Shown here: positions 28,853 to 35,947 of the stretch, in pieces
Layout of the letters: each line of letters opens with the position of its first letter
How positions within the stretch are numbered: position 1 is the stretch's first letter
Assembly: GCF_003814835.1 (NCBI RefSeq)
Contig: NZ_RKRG01000001.1
Location: 664,893 to 728,892 of the forward strand
Source: Methanobrevibacter gottschalkii DSM 11977
GTDB lineage: Archaea; Methanobacteriota; Methanobacteria; Methanobacteriales; Methanobacteriaceae
Direction of reading: 5' to 3'
DNA length: 64,000 nt
The notes under the pieces: model-generated
Seen by the model: only the letters and a program-made list of their open reading frames with translations
What the model was told of the DNA's origin: nothing
Database searches by the model: none
Translations under genes and position numbers: made by a program

Positions 28853-29350
28853 ATGAATAAAAAAGAAATTATAATTATTTTGATATTTATTGGTTTTTGT
28901 TTTGTATTTGCAGGACCGGTATTTGCAAAAGAAAAGGTTAAAGTAAATGTTTCTATTGATGATCATCCTTTAAATAATAAAGGTTTCATTGTGATAAAAC
29001 TTGTTGATAGTAGGGGTAAAGATATTGAAAGTAACGGAACAATACATTATAAAATTACGGATGAGTTTGGTAATTATAAATGGGCTTATAAATCATATGA
29101 TGGTGAAATCAGGTTAAAATATACGGCGGGTATTTATAAAGTTGATGTTAAATTCGATGGTGATTTTCATTATAATTCTGCTATAAAAAATAAATCTGTT
29201 ATAGTTAAAACTGAGAAATTTAATCCATATACTTATTATGATAATCATAATTGGGGTTTAAATCAGGAAATAGATGATTATATAGAATATAATTATTGGG
29301 ATGAAGATATATATGATGATCCTACAAATTATGATGGTGAGGGACCTTGA
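28853..29350 (+). CDS. Secreted Ig-like protein, small
   Basis: 165 aa with a signal peptide (KEIIIILIFIGFCFVFAGPVFAKE, cleavage near residue 25), one Ig-like beta domain (about 27-125) related to the terminal modules of adhesin-like proteins (GFIVIKLVDSRGKDIESNGTIHYKITDEFGNYK), and a Tyr/Asp/Asn-rich acidic tail (YYDNHNW...DDYIEYNYWDEDIYDDP). Possibly an envelope-associated ligand-binding protein; function unknown. It is the last coding gene before the tandem repeats beside feoB and is divergent from the MarR gene. Confidence 0.7.
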   Translation: MNKKEIIIILIFIGFCFVFAGPVFAKEKVKVNVSIDDHPLNNKGFIVIKLVDSRGKDIESNGTIHYKITDEFGNYKWAYKSYDGEIRLKYTAGIYKVDVKFDGDFHYNSAIKNKSVIVKTEKFNPYTYYDNHNWGLNQEIDDYIEYNYWDEDIYDDPTNYDGEGP

Positions 29351-29365
29351 AATTTTCTTATTAAG

Positions 29366-29576
29366 AAAAAAGAGATAATTGGTGTTTAATTGAGGTTGAC
29401 AACACCAATTATTTTTTTTGGAAAATTTTGTTTGATAAATTTTCCGTGTATTAAATTAGAGAATCGTGTAAATCTAACTTAATACTAAAGATATGTATTT
29501 TTTTGGAGATTGCATTATTATTTGTCTAATAATGTTTTAAGTGAAATATTTAGGTATTCCTAAATATTTGTCACTT
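29366..29576 (-). ncRNA. Putative iron-regulated small RNA 1 (tandem copy)
   Basis: First of two copies 316 bp apart. On the minus strand: exact TATA box TTTATATA (plus-strand 29599-29606), predicted start near 29576; a 38-nt 5-prime palindrome (29539-29576) holding an operator; a stem 29513-29520/29527-29534; conserved CAATCTCC (plus-strand GGAGATTG, 29505-29512); a 13-bp stem with one mismatch (29448-29460/29473-29485) with loop sequence shared with copy 2; a 9-bp stem (29420-29428/29437-29445); and a terminal 10-bp stem (29377-29386/29401-29410) followed by TATCTCTTTTTT, a terminator. No conserved protein frame is visible. Function inferred: trans-acting regulator made when iron is low. 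Confidence 0.55.
29549..29564. promoter_or_regulatory. Iron-type operator, RNA 1 proximal
   Basis: TTTAGGTATTCCTAAA, downstream of the RNA 1 TATA box in the direction of transcription, inside the longer palindrome 29539-29576. Confidence 0.65.
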
Positions 29577-29618
29577 GTGTTAATGTTTAATTTTATACTA
29601 TATAAAGTTTTGTATTTT

Positions 29619-29634
29619 TTTAGGTATACCTAAA
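29619..29634. promoter_or_regulatory. Iron-type operator, RNA 1 distal
   Basis: TTTAGGTATACCTAAA, perfect palindrome, 70 bp from the proximal operator and on the other side of the TATA box. Two flanking sites could hold a repressor across the promoter. Confidence 0.65.
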
Positions 29635-29681
29635 TTTATTATTTTGATATTACATCTACTAAAAAATAAATAATAATTTTT

Positions 29682-29890
29682 AAAAAAGAGATATAATTGG
29701 TGTTTGTTGGGGATTTAAACACCAATTTCTGTTTTGGAATTTTTGGCAGATTAAATTCCATGTATTAAATTAGAAAATTGTGTAAAGCTAATTTAATACA
29801 AATATATATTTTGGAGATTGCATTATTGTTAAAATTAATAATGTTTTTTTAAAGTGATATTATTTAGGTATTCCTAAATATCTGTCACTT
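29682..29890 (-). ncRNA. Putative iron-regulated small RNA 2 (tandem copy)
   Basis: Second copy with the same order of parts. TATA box TTTATATA on the minus strand (plus-strand 29913-29920), 5-prime palindrome 29852-29890 with an operator inside, stem 29821-29827/29837-29843, conserved CAATCTCC, a perfect 13-bp stem (29761-29773/29788-29800), an 8-bp stem (29735-29742/29753-29760) and an 11-bp terminal stem (29695-29705/29717-29727) before ATATCTCTTTTTT. In the 8/9-bp stem both arms differ from copy 1 yet still pair (GGAAAATTT/AAATTTTCC against TGGAATTT/AAATTCCA), and loops have diverged while arms are kept. That pattern argues for selection on RNA structure. Confidence 0.55.
29863..29878. 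promoter_or_regulatory. Iron-type operator, RNA 2 proximal
   Basis: TTTAGGTATTCCTAAA, same position within unit 2 as 29549 in unit 1. Confidence 0.65.
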
Positions 29891-29932
29891 GTATTAAAGT
29901 TTGTTTTTATATTATATAAAGTTTTGTATTTT

Positions 29933-29948
29933 TTTAGGTATACCTAAA
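29933..29948. promoter_or_regulatory. Iron-type operator, RNA 2 distal
   Basis: TTTAGGTATACCTAAA; 70 bp from the proximal site, exactly as in unit 1. Confidence 0.65.
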
Positions 29949-30024
29949 TTTCTATTCTCTTAATTGCCGTATGTGAAAATAGTATATATAACGATAGTTA
30001 TTTTTTTATATATTACTTTTTTGG

Positions 30025-30124
30025 TTTTGGTATGACTAAATATTTAAATAGGATGAAGTAAAAATAATGTATTGTTTAGGTTAACCTAAATTACTGTTTT
30101 ATGAATTTTTTAGGTGAACATAAA
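30025..30124 (+). promoter_or_regulatory. feoB promoter with iron-type operators
   Basis: Degenerate operator TTTTGGTATGACTAAA (30025-30040), exact TATA box TTTAAATA (30043-30050), perfect operator TTTAGGTTAACCTAAA (30075-30090) at the predicted transcription start, and a second degenerate copy TTTAGGTGAACATAAA (30109-30124). The feoB leader would be about 85 nt. Confidence 0.7.
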
Positions 30125-30157
30125 AGTATTTTATTTAATTGATAGGGAGAATGATAA

Positions 30158-32176
30158 ATGAAAAAATTGATTGTAGGATTAGCAGGAAACCCGAATGTGG
30201 GTAAAACTACAGTATTTAATCAATTGACTGGTATGCGTCAACATGTTGGTAACTGGCCGGGTAAAACTGTCGAAAGGGCAGAGGGTCATTTCACCCACGG
30301 AAATTATGAGTATGATGTTGTTGATTTACCGGGTAATTATGCATTAAGTGCTCATTCTATGGAAGAAATTGTTTCCAGAGATTTTATTGTAGATGATGAT
30401 TCTGATGTTATTGTTAATGTAGTTGATGCAGCTAATCTCGAACGTAATTTGTATTTAACAGTTCAAATGATGGAGCTGGGTGCCAATTTAGTATTGGCTC
30501 TTAACATGAATGATTTCGCAAAGAAAAAAGATCATATTATTGATATTGATTTAATGAGTGAACTATTAGGTTTCTCTGTTGTGGAAATTAATGCAAAGAA
30601 TAAAGATGGTTTTGATGTTTTATTAAGTGCTGTTGAAAAAGCGGCTTCAAAACCAAAAAATACAAGTGCTAAATTATCATATGGTGATGAATTAAAAGAA
30701 CATTTGGGTGATCTTCAAGAATTAATTGAAAGAGACAATAAGTTGTTGGATGTTCCATCTATTTGGACTGCAATCAAATTATTGGAAAAGGATTCAATTG
30801 TAATTCAAAAAGTACAACAGTCTTCAATAAGTTCTCAAATCATGGCCGAAACTGATAAGGTGGCAGGTCATCTTCATACTATTTATAAAGAAGGTGCTGA
30901 AGAAGTTGTCGCTAATGCTAGATATGCATTTATTGATGGTTTAATGGCTGAAGCTGTTAAAAGACCTGCTGTTGAAAAGGAAACAATTACTGATAAAATT
31001 GATAAAATTGTTACAAACAGGATTTTAGCTCCGTTTATATTTATTATTCTTATGTGGGCAATGTTCCAACTAACATTTACAGTTGGAGCTCCTTTCCAAG
31101 ATATGATTGATCAAGCATTTGGTATGTTGAGTGAATGGGTAGCTACATTCCTTGGTGATGGTTTATTATCTTCATTTGTCTGTGATGGTATTATAGGTGG
31201 GGTTGGTGGTGTTCTTACTTTCTTGCCGATTATTATTCTAATGTTCTTGTTTTTAAGTATCTTAGAAGATTGTGGTTATCTTGCAAGGGCAGCATTTACT
31301 TTAGATAAAATTATGCATAAGATAGTTGGTCTTCATGGTAAGGCGTTTATTCCTATGATTTTAGGATTTGGTTGTGGTGTGCCTGCTATTATGGCAACAA
31401 GAACTATGGAAAATGAAGGGGATCGTATGCTTGCTATGATGCTTGTTCCATTTATGTCTTGTACTGCCAGATTACCAATTTATGCTATTTTTGTTGCCGC
31501 ATTCTTTGCTGACAATGGAGGTAATGTATTACTTGCAATTTATTTACTCGGTATTGTTGTAGCGCTTATTGTTGCAGCAATCCTTAAAAGGACCATGTTT
31601 AAAGGATTATCCACTCCGTTTGTTATGGAGTTGCCAACTTACAAAGTTCCATCCCTAAAAGGTGTATTATTGCATACATGGGAAAAAGTAAAAGGATTCT
31701 TAAGAAAAGCAGGTACTATTATCCTTGCTTGTTCCATCGTATTATGGATTTTACAAAATATATTCCCATATGGCGGATCAGATCCTCAAATGAGTCTTCT
31801 TGGTATGATTGGTACTGCTATTGCTCCAATATTTGCTCCATTAGGATTTGGTACATGGCAAGCAGCTGTAGCAATTATTGCTGGTTTGGCTGCCAAGGAA
31901 GTAGTGGTTGCAACATTCGGTACTCTTGCGGGTATGGAGGAAGATGATGAAGAAGGAATTACTAACTTAATACATGATACTTTCACACCATTATCTGCAT
32001 TTTCATTCATGGCATTTACATTGTTATATACTCCATGTTTTGCAGCTATTGGTGCAATTAAACAAGAAACCAACAGTTATAAATGGGCATTAACTATGTG
32101 CGCTATTACCTTAGTAACAGCATTCATTGTTTCATTCTTAATTTATAATATTGGTTTATTGGCAGGATTCGGATAA
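30158..32176 (+). CDS. feoB: Ferrous iron transporter FeoB
   Basis: Main Fe(II) importer of the cytoplasmic membrane. The 672-aa protein begins with the G domain: G1 GLAGNPNVGKTTVFN, G2 region QHVGNWPGKTVE, G3 DLPGNYALS, G4 NMND. A GDI-like helical stretch follows to ~residue 280, then two gate repeats with about ten helices; conserved LEDCGYLARAAF, GFGCGVPAIMATRTM and FMSCTARLPIYAIF are present. The ribosome site is AGGGAGAATGATAAATG. Iron-type operators surround its promoter and feoA lies downstream, so repression by an Fe-bound DtxR-family protein is likely; that regulator gene is not in the window. Confidence 0.97.
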   Translation: MKKLIVGLAGNPNVGKTTVFNQLTGMRQHVGNWPGKTVERAEGHFTHGNYEYDVVDLPGNYALSAHSMEEIVSRDFIVDDDSDVIVNVVDAANLERNLYLTVQMMELGANLVLALNMNDFAKKKDHIIDIDLMSELLGFSVVEINAKNKDGFDVLLSAVEKAASKPKNTSAKLSYGDELKEHLGDLQELIERDNKLLDVPSIWTAIKLLEKDSIVIQKVQQSSISSQIMAETDKVAGHLHTIYKEGAEEVVANARYAFIDGLMAEAVKRPAVEKETITDKIDKIVTNRILAPFIFIILMWAMFQLTFTVGAPFQDMIDQAFGMLSEWVATFLGDGLLSSFVCDGIIGGVGGVLTFLPIIILMFLFLSILEDCGYLARAAFTLDKIMHKIVGLHGKAFIPMILGFGCGVPAIMATRTMENEGDRMLAMMLVPFMSCTARLPIYAIFVAAFFADNGGNVLLAIYLLGIVVALIVAAILKRTMFKGLSTPFVMELPTYKVPSLKGVLLHTWEKVKGFLRKAGTIILACSIVLWILQNIFPYGGSDPQMSLLGMIGTAIAPIFAPLGFGTWQAAVAIIAGLAAKEVVVATFGTLAGMEEDDEEGITNLIHDTFTPLSAFSFMAFTLLYTPCFAAIGAIKQETNSYKWALTMCAITLVTAFIVSFLIYNIGLLAGFG

Positions 32177-32200
32177 TTAAATGTGGTGTTCTGTAATTAA

Positions 32201-32228
32201 GGTGGATTTTTTCCATCTTTTTTTTATT
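32201..32228 (+). terminator. feoB terminator
   Basis: GGTGGA (32201-32206) pairs with TCCATC (32212-32217), allowing one G-U, around a T loop and is followed by a long T-run. This separates feoB from the small ORF and feoA, which have their own operators. Confidence 0.6.
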
Positions 32229-32239
32229 TTTTTTAAATT

Positions 32240-32255
32240 TTTAGGTATTCCTAAA
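32240..32255. promoter_or_regulatory. Iron-type operator after feoB
   Basis: TTTAGGTATTCCTAAA, a perfect palindrome 42 bp upstream of the 18-aa ORF. No good TATA box is next to it, so it may act with a weak promoter or as a remnant. Confidence 0.55.
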
Positions 32256-32296
32256 TATTTGATGTTGAATGTTACAAAATTTGTTTGGTGATAATT

Positions 32297-32353
32297 ATGC
32301 GTAGTAAAAGTGGGATTAAAGGAGTTAAAGTTCCTAAAGATTCTGATGATTAA
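32297..32353 (+). CDS. 18-aa small ORF between feoB and feoA
   Basis: Reads MRSKSGIKGVKVPKDSDD. A good ribosome site (TTGGTGATAATT) precedes the ATG, and an iron-type operator lies upstream. The peptide is basic with an acidic end and has no Cys. It could be a translated small protein of the feo locus or chance; only comparison with related genomes can decide. Confidence 0.35.
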   Translation: MRSKSGIKGVKVPKDSDD

Positions 32354-32381
32354 TTTCATCTTTATTTAAAAACTTCGGATT

Positions 32382-32453
32382 TTTAGTCTTAACTAAATAT
32401 TTATATACTTGATAAAATAAAATATGAATTAAGAAATTTTTAGTATGCCTAAA
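32382..32453 (+). promoter_or_regulatory. feoA promoter with degenerate iron-type operators
   Basis: TTTAGTCTTAACTAAA (32382-32397), exact TATA box TTTATATA (32400-32407), and TTTAGTATGCCTAAA (32439-32453) at the predicted start. The order operator, TATA, operator is the same as at feoB and the small RNA promoters, with weaker sites. Confidence 0.55.
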
Positions 32454-32482
32454 AATTATTTTAGGTAATGGTAGGTGATAAT

Positions 32483-32710
32483 ATGAAAACATTAAAAGAT
32501 GCAAAACCTGGTGAAACAGTAACTTTAGTTAAATATCATGATACTGGAGATCTTGATTTGAGAAGACATTTATTGGGTATGGGATTTATTAAAGGAGCAA
32601 AGATTACTCTTAAAAAAGTAGCTACTTTAGGTGATCCTATCGAAATGAATGTAAAAGGTTATGATGTTTGTCTTCGTAAGGAAGAAGCTGAAAATATTGA
32701 AGTTATGTAG
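32483..32710 (+). CDS. feoA: FeoA family protein
   Basis: 75-aa SH3-like partner of FeoB thought to modulate its G domain or gate. Conserved features: LKDAKPGETVTLVKY, RRHLLGMGFIKGAKITLKKVATLGDPIEMNVKGYDVCLRKEEAENI. The frame is open from 32468, but TAGGTGAT before the ATG at 32483 fixes the start. It has its own promoter region with operator-like sites rather than relying on feoB readthrough. Confidence 0.93.
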   Translation: MKTLKDAKPGETVTLVKYHDTGDLDLRRHLLGMGFIKGAKITLKKVATLGDPIEMNVKGYDVCLRKEEAENIEVM

Positions 32711-32768
32711 CTTCAATTTTTTATTATTTTATTTAAAGAACTATTTTTTTTATTTATGGTGTGGAATT

Positions 32769-32975
32769 ATGAAATGTCGAATGTGTGGTTTTGAGTTCGA
32801 TGAAAATGAATTGGAAAACAGAGGATGTTCTAGTTGCGGTAAACATAACTGTAATCAAGTTCATTGTCCAAATTGCGGATTCGGAAATTCTCCAGAACTA
32901 GGTCAGGAGTTTGAATTTATAACAAAACTTAAAAATAGATTTAATAAAAATGAATCAGAAAATGGTTCTATTTAA
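32769..32975 (+). CDS. Zinc-ribbon protein of the feo locus
   Basis: 68-aa protein with [40 protein letters not shown]: cysteine pairs CRMC, CSSC and CPNC plus C and His between them, enough for two metal sites, then a charged C-terminal helix. It starts 58 bp after feoA and is probably co-transcribed with it. The longer frame from 32661 overlaps feoA and is not credible. I believe similar small proteins accompany feoAB in related methanogens, but cannot verify this; an Fe/Zn-binding accessory role is inferred. Confidence 0.75.
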   Translation: MKCRMCGFEFDENELENRGCSSCGKHNCNQVHCPNCGFGNSPELGQEFEFITKLKNRFNKNESENGSI

Positions 32976-33810
32976 TTCTTTCAATATTTAAGATTTCTTC
33001 AACTGTTTCATCAACAGTTATTTTTTCAGTATTGACATCAAGTCCGTTTTCTTTTAATTTATATAAAATTTCAGTTGTTGTCGGTGCTTTTAGGTGAGCT
33101 TTTTTTAATAATTCTTTATTTGAAAATATCTGGTGCTTATTGCCTTTGGCTATTATTTCACCATTGTATAAAATGAATATTTTATCTGCAAAATGATTTA
33201 CCATTTCAATGTCATGTGATGATATTACAATACTCATTCCTTCATTATTAAGGTTATTCAAGATATTCAATACTTTGTCAACACCTTCTGGATCAAGACC
33301 TGCTGTTGGTTCATCTAAAATCATAATTTCGGGTTTCATTGCAACTATGCCTGCAATAGCTATTCTTTTTTGTTGGCCTCCACTTAGATGATGTGGTGTT
33401 TTATCTTCAAAACCACTCATTCCAACCATTTTCAATGATTCGGCGATTCTGTTTTTAACTTCATCATAATCAAGGCCTAAATTCATAGGTCCAAAAGCAA
33501 CATCTTCTTTAACAGTTGGTGCAAATAATTGGTCATTAGGATCTTGAAATACGATTCCTACTTTTTGTCTTACTTTAAGTAGCTCTTCACGATTAAAGAT
33601 TATCTTTTCACCATCAATTTCAACATGTCCTGATGTAGGTTCCGTTAAACCATTAAAATGTGAAAAAAGTGTTGATTTGCCGGCACCATTAGGTCCCATA
33701 ATTGCAATTTTCTCTCCTTTTTTAATTTGAATATTCACATTTTTTAAAGCTTTAGTTCCGTCAGGGTAAGTAAAAGATAAATTTTTTGTCTCTAAATGAA
33801 TTTTTTCCAT
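32968..33810 (-). CDS. cbiO: Nickel/cobalt ECF transporter ATPase (CbiO/NikO)
   Basis: 280-aa ATPase energising nickel or cobalt uptake. Walker [10 protein letters not shown] near residue 42, Q-loop FQDPNDQLF typical of ECF ATPases, signature LSGGQQKR, Walker [13 protein letters not shown], switch His in SSHD. It is the last gene of cbiM-N-Q-O on the minus strand, 8 bp after cbiQ, and overlaps the convergent zinc-ribbon gene end by 8 bp. Whether Ni or Co is the main substrate is discussed under cbiM. Confidence 0.93.
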   Translation of the reverse strand: MEKIHLETKNLSFTYPDGTKALKNVNIQIKKGEKIAIMGPNGAGKSTLFSHFNGLTEPTSGHVEIDGEKIIFNREELLKVRQKVGIVFQDPNDQLFAPTVKEDVAFGPMNLGLDYDEVKNRIAESLKMVGMSGFEDKTPHHLSGGQQKRIAIAGIVAMKPEIMILDEPTAGLDPEGVDKVLNILNNLNNEGMSIVISSHDIEMVNHFADKIFILYNGEIIAKGNKHQIFSNKELLKKAHLKAPTTTEILYKLKENGLDVNTEKITVDETVEEILNIERIK

Positions 33811-33818
33811 TTTGCCAC

Positions 33819-34649
33819 CTAGTTAATAGATAAATTTTGGCCGAAGTAACCTAATTGACCACTATATTTGAACATGATAATCTCAAGTATAATTACTACA
33901 ATAATAATTGAGATAATGAATATATAATCGCTTTTTTCAGGAGATTTCTTTTCGTCAAACATTTCTGATGTATCTGAAAATCCACGGCTTACCATACTTT
34001 TGTGAACACGCTCTCCTTGTTCATATGATTTTAAAAACATCATTCCTATTGTGTATCCAACTTGTTTTACTCTCCATTTGTATGTTGTATTTTTAGAGTG
34101 TATGTTAAAATTTCTAGATTTTTGACTTTTTCGGATTGCTGCAAGCTCATCAACAAATAAAAATAAAAATCTGACCATGATTGAAAGAATCATTGCTAAA
34201 TCTCTCGGCATCTTTAGTTTTCTAAATGAACTTGCCATTTCTTGTAGGGGGGTTGTTGATGAATAGATGATTATTGCAGTTAAGCAGACAATCATACGAA
34301 CAAGTAGTAAAATTGCCCAATTAAGTCCAAAATCAGTAATATGCAACCATGAATAACTCCAGATTATATTTCCTGGTTGAATAAATGGTTGGAATACAAT
34401 TATTGCTCCGCCAAAAGGAAGCAACATTAATAATCTTTTTGCAGAATTAATATAGGATAAATCTGCAATCTTTAATATGTTTAATAAGATTATTTCTAAT
34501 ATTATTGGTATAAAAAGTTCTTTTGAAATAACACTAACAAGGATAATAAAAATAGTGGTTATTAATTTAATACGTCCTTCTAAATTATGTATTGGGCTAT
34601 TTTGTGATGATAATTCATCAAACCTCATTATTTGTGTTATGTCAACCAT
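33819..34649 (-). CDS. cbiQ: ECF transporter transmembrane protein CbiQ/NikQ
   Basis: 276-aa T-component coupling the ATPase to the metal-binding module. Five to six helices and the coupling-helix motif region [39 protein letters not shown] are present, including the two Ala-Arg-Gly-like segments (AAIRKSQ and VSRGFSD). It is located between cbiN and cbiO. Confidence 0.92.
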   Translation of the reverse strand: MVDITQIMRFDELSSQNSPIHNLEGRIKLITTIFIILVSVISKELFIPIILEIILLNILKIADLSYINSAKRLLMLLPFGGAIIVFQPFIQPGNIIWSYSWLHITDFGLNWAILLLVRMIVCLTAIIIYSSTTPLQEMASSFRKLKMPRDLAMILSIMVRFLFLFVDELAAIRKSQKSRNFNIHSKNTTYKWRVKQVGYTIGMMFLKSYEQGERVHKSMVSRGFSDTSEMFDEKKSPEKSDYIFIISIIIVVIILEIIMFKYSGQLGYFGQNLSIN

Positions 34650-34743
34650 ATTAATTCACTAGTATAATATTAAAAAAATAGTAATATATTATTATTTTGT
34701 TTTGATATTCTAAAAAAGGGAAAAAAGAAGAGATTAAAATGAT

Positions 34744-35058
34744 TTAATTTCTACTTTTTAAAATTGTTGCAACTCCGTATCCTACACCAAGAGTTAAAAT
34801 TGCTCCTATTATCAGGGCTACAATTTGTAATCCTTGATTATCTGGGGCGCTTGCAAATGCATAATCTGGGAAGATCGCATCTGGAATTCCATTTATTGGT
34901 TCAATTTGGAAGTCTTCAGGGACACTCGCATCTTCTGCAGATTTTTCAAGACCGTCTGGATCGCCAGATGCAATGTATGGTGAAAGACAACTGATTACAA
35001 TACATATTACTACTGCAACAATGATTAATGACATATCTTTTTTATCCATACTATGCAC
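34744..35058 (-). CDS. cbiN: ECF transporter small subunit CbiN/NikN-like (PDGLE domain)
   Basis: 104-aa protein with an N-terminal helix (SLIIVAVVICIVISCLSPYIA), an extracellular loop containing DPDGLEKSAEDASVPED, and a C-terminal helix (IVALIIGAILTLGVGYGVATIL). PDGLE and two helices define CbiN-like subunits. Its start overlaps the cbiM stop by 8 bp; an ATG at 35049 is an alternative. Confidence 0.9.
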   Translation of the reverse strand: MHSMDKKDMSLIIVAVVICIVISCLSPYIASGDPDGLEKSAEDASVPEDFQIEPINGIPDAIFPDYAFASAPDNQGLQIVALIIGAILTLGVGYGVATILKSRN

Positions 35059-35689
35059 TTCCTTCAGTTTTATTCCATGAGAGTAAGTCTGGTCTAAATT
35101 TGTCTAATGCTACAAGAACGATTACAGTTAATATAGCTTCGATTATTCCAATAAAGAAGTGGTATAAAACCATGGATGGGATACCAACATTTACTGGGAA
35201 TGTACCAGCAATGCCCATTTCAATAGCACATGCTAATGCAGCAAGTACTGTAGCTAACCATGCAGCAATTCCTGCTGCAGGATATTTTCCTATTTTTCCA
35301 TTTAATGTTTTAAAGGTGTATAAACCTACAAAACCTCCAACAATAGCCATATTCAATACATTTGCTCCCAGAGCAGTAATTCCTCCGTCTCCGAAGATTA
35401 ATGCTTGGATAAGTAAAACAACTGTGAATACTAAAACAGCAGCTTCAGGTGCTAAGAATACAATTGCTACTAAAGCACCTCCAACCATGTGTCCACTAGT
35501 ACCAAATGGGATTGGCATGTTCATGGACATGATTGCAAAGATACCTGCCGCAAGTACTGCTAAAAGAGGTATACGTTTTTCATCTAAGTTGGATTTGGCC
35601 CATTTCACAGAGAAGTATAATGCAACGATTAAAATTACATAGTATACAAGACATTGTGCGATAGGTATAAATCCATCAGGTATATGCAA
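35051..35689 (-). CDS. cbiM: Nickel/cobalt transport S-component CbiM/NikM
   Basis: 212-aa substrate-specific component. It begins MHIPDGFIP, in which the N-terminal His-2 region coordinates the metal, and has about six helices. CbiM (Co) and NikM (Ni) are hard to separate by eye. The paired GTATTAC/GTAATAC motifs upstream, shared with the hmd-hcgG region, favour nickel. A metal-limited growth role is inferred. It is the first gene of the four-gene operon. Confidence 0.92.
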   Translation of the reverse strand: MHIPDGFIPIAQCLVYYVILIVALYFSVKWAKSNLDEKRIPLLAVLAAGIFAIMSMNMPIPFGTSGHMVGGALVAIVFLAPEAAVLVFTVVLLIQALIFGDGGITALGANVLNMAIVGGFVGLYTFKTLNGKIGKYPAAGIAAWLATVLAALACAIEMGIAGTFPVNVGIPSMVLYHFFIGIIEAILTVIVLVALDKFRPDLLSWNKTEGSA

Positions 35690-35710
35690 TTTAATTCCTC
35701 CATCAATTAT

Positions 35711-35754
35711 AAGTAATACTTTTTTGATTATAATTTATATATTAAGTATTACTT
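35711..35754. promoter_or_regulatory. Paired GTAATAC/GTATTAC boxes upstream of cbiM (proximal)
   Basis: AAGTAATACTT (35711-35721) and its reverse complement AAGTATTACTT (35744-35754) are 33 bp apart start to start, around an AT-rich TATA-like core. They lie 22-65 bp upstream of the cbiM ATG. Likely binding sites for a nickel-responsive regulator. Confidence 0.6.
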
Positions 35755-35887
35755 TAAATTCATTTTTTTTGTTTAATTTAATAAAAATCAAGTAATTTGG
35801 AGTTTTATTATGTATAACTATTAATAAATCCTTTTTTTGTCTTGACATTTAATAATTTAACTTATATTCAATATATAAATGTTATTA

Positions 35888-35928
35888 AAGTAATACTTTT
35901 TTGTATTATTTATGGATTTTTGTATTAC
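35888..35928. promoter_or_regulatory. Paired GTAATAC/GTATTAC boxes upstream of cbiM (distal)
   Basis: GTAATAC (35890-35896) and GTATTAC (35922-35928), 32 bp apart, plus a GTATTA at 35903. An exact minus-strand TATA box (plus-strand TATATAAA, 35872-35879) lies beside them on the cbiM side, giving a possible cbiM promoter with a ~160-nt leader. No gene is visible in 35690-35947. Confidence 0.55.
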
Positions 35929-35947
35929 TTCATGTAAAAAAAAGTTT

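Larger units (their letters stand above)
29366..29637. repeat. Tandem repeat unit 1 (about 272 bp)
   Basis: Unit 1 and unit 2 (29682-29951) align along their whole length and each contains an RNA module plus its promoter with two operators. The units are separated by 44 bp of AT-rich spacer. Similarity is strongest in the operators, TATA region, stems and the T-run end. Confidence 0.85.
29682..29951. repeat. Tandem repeat unit 2 (about 270 bp)
   Basis: Second unit; start-to-start distance from unit 1 is 316 bp. See the RNA entries for the parts. Together with the feoB promoter region the two units fill the 29351-30157 interval, which has no protein gene. Confidence 0.85.

Noticed and set aside
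29500..29545. Short minus-strand frames MQSPKKYISLVLS and MQSPKYIFVLN at the conserved ATG in the two repeat units
   Set aside because: Only the first five residues agree, lengths differ, and no ribosome site precedes the ATG. RNA structure explains the conservation better.
29600..29850. Reading the tandem units as plus-strand RNAs feeding into feoB
   Set aside because: The exact TATA consensus and the stem plus T-run terminators are on the minus strand; plus-strand reading leaves unit 1 without its own promoter.
29366..29951. CRISPR-like array from repeated segments
   Set aside because: Only two long units with palindromes and promoters, no short regular repeats with unique spacers and no cas genes.
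35028..35642. 204-codon plus-strand frame opposite cbiM and cbiN
   Set aside because: Antisense shadow of a well-supported transporter gene; no ribosome site or family.
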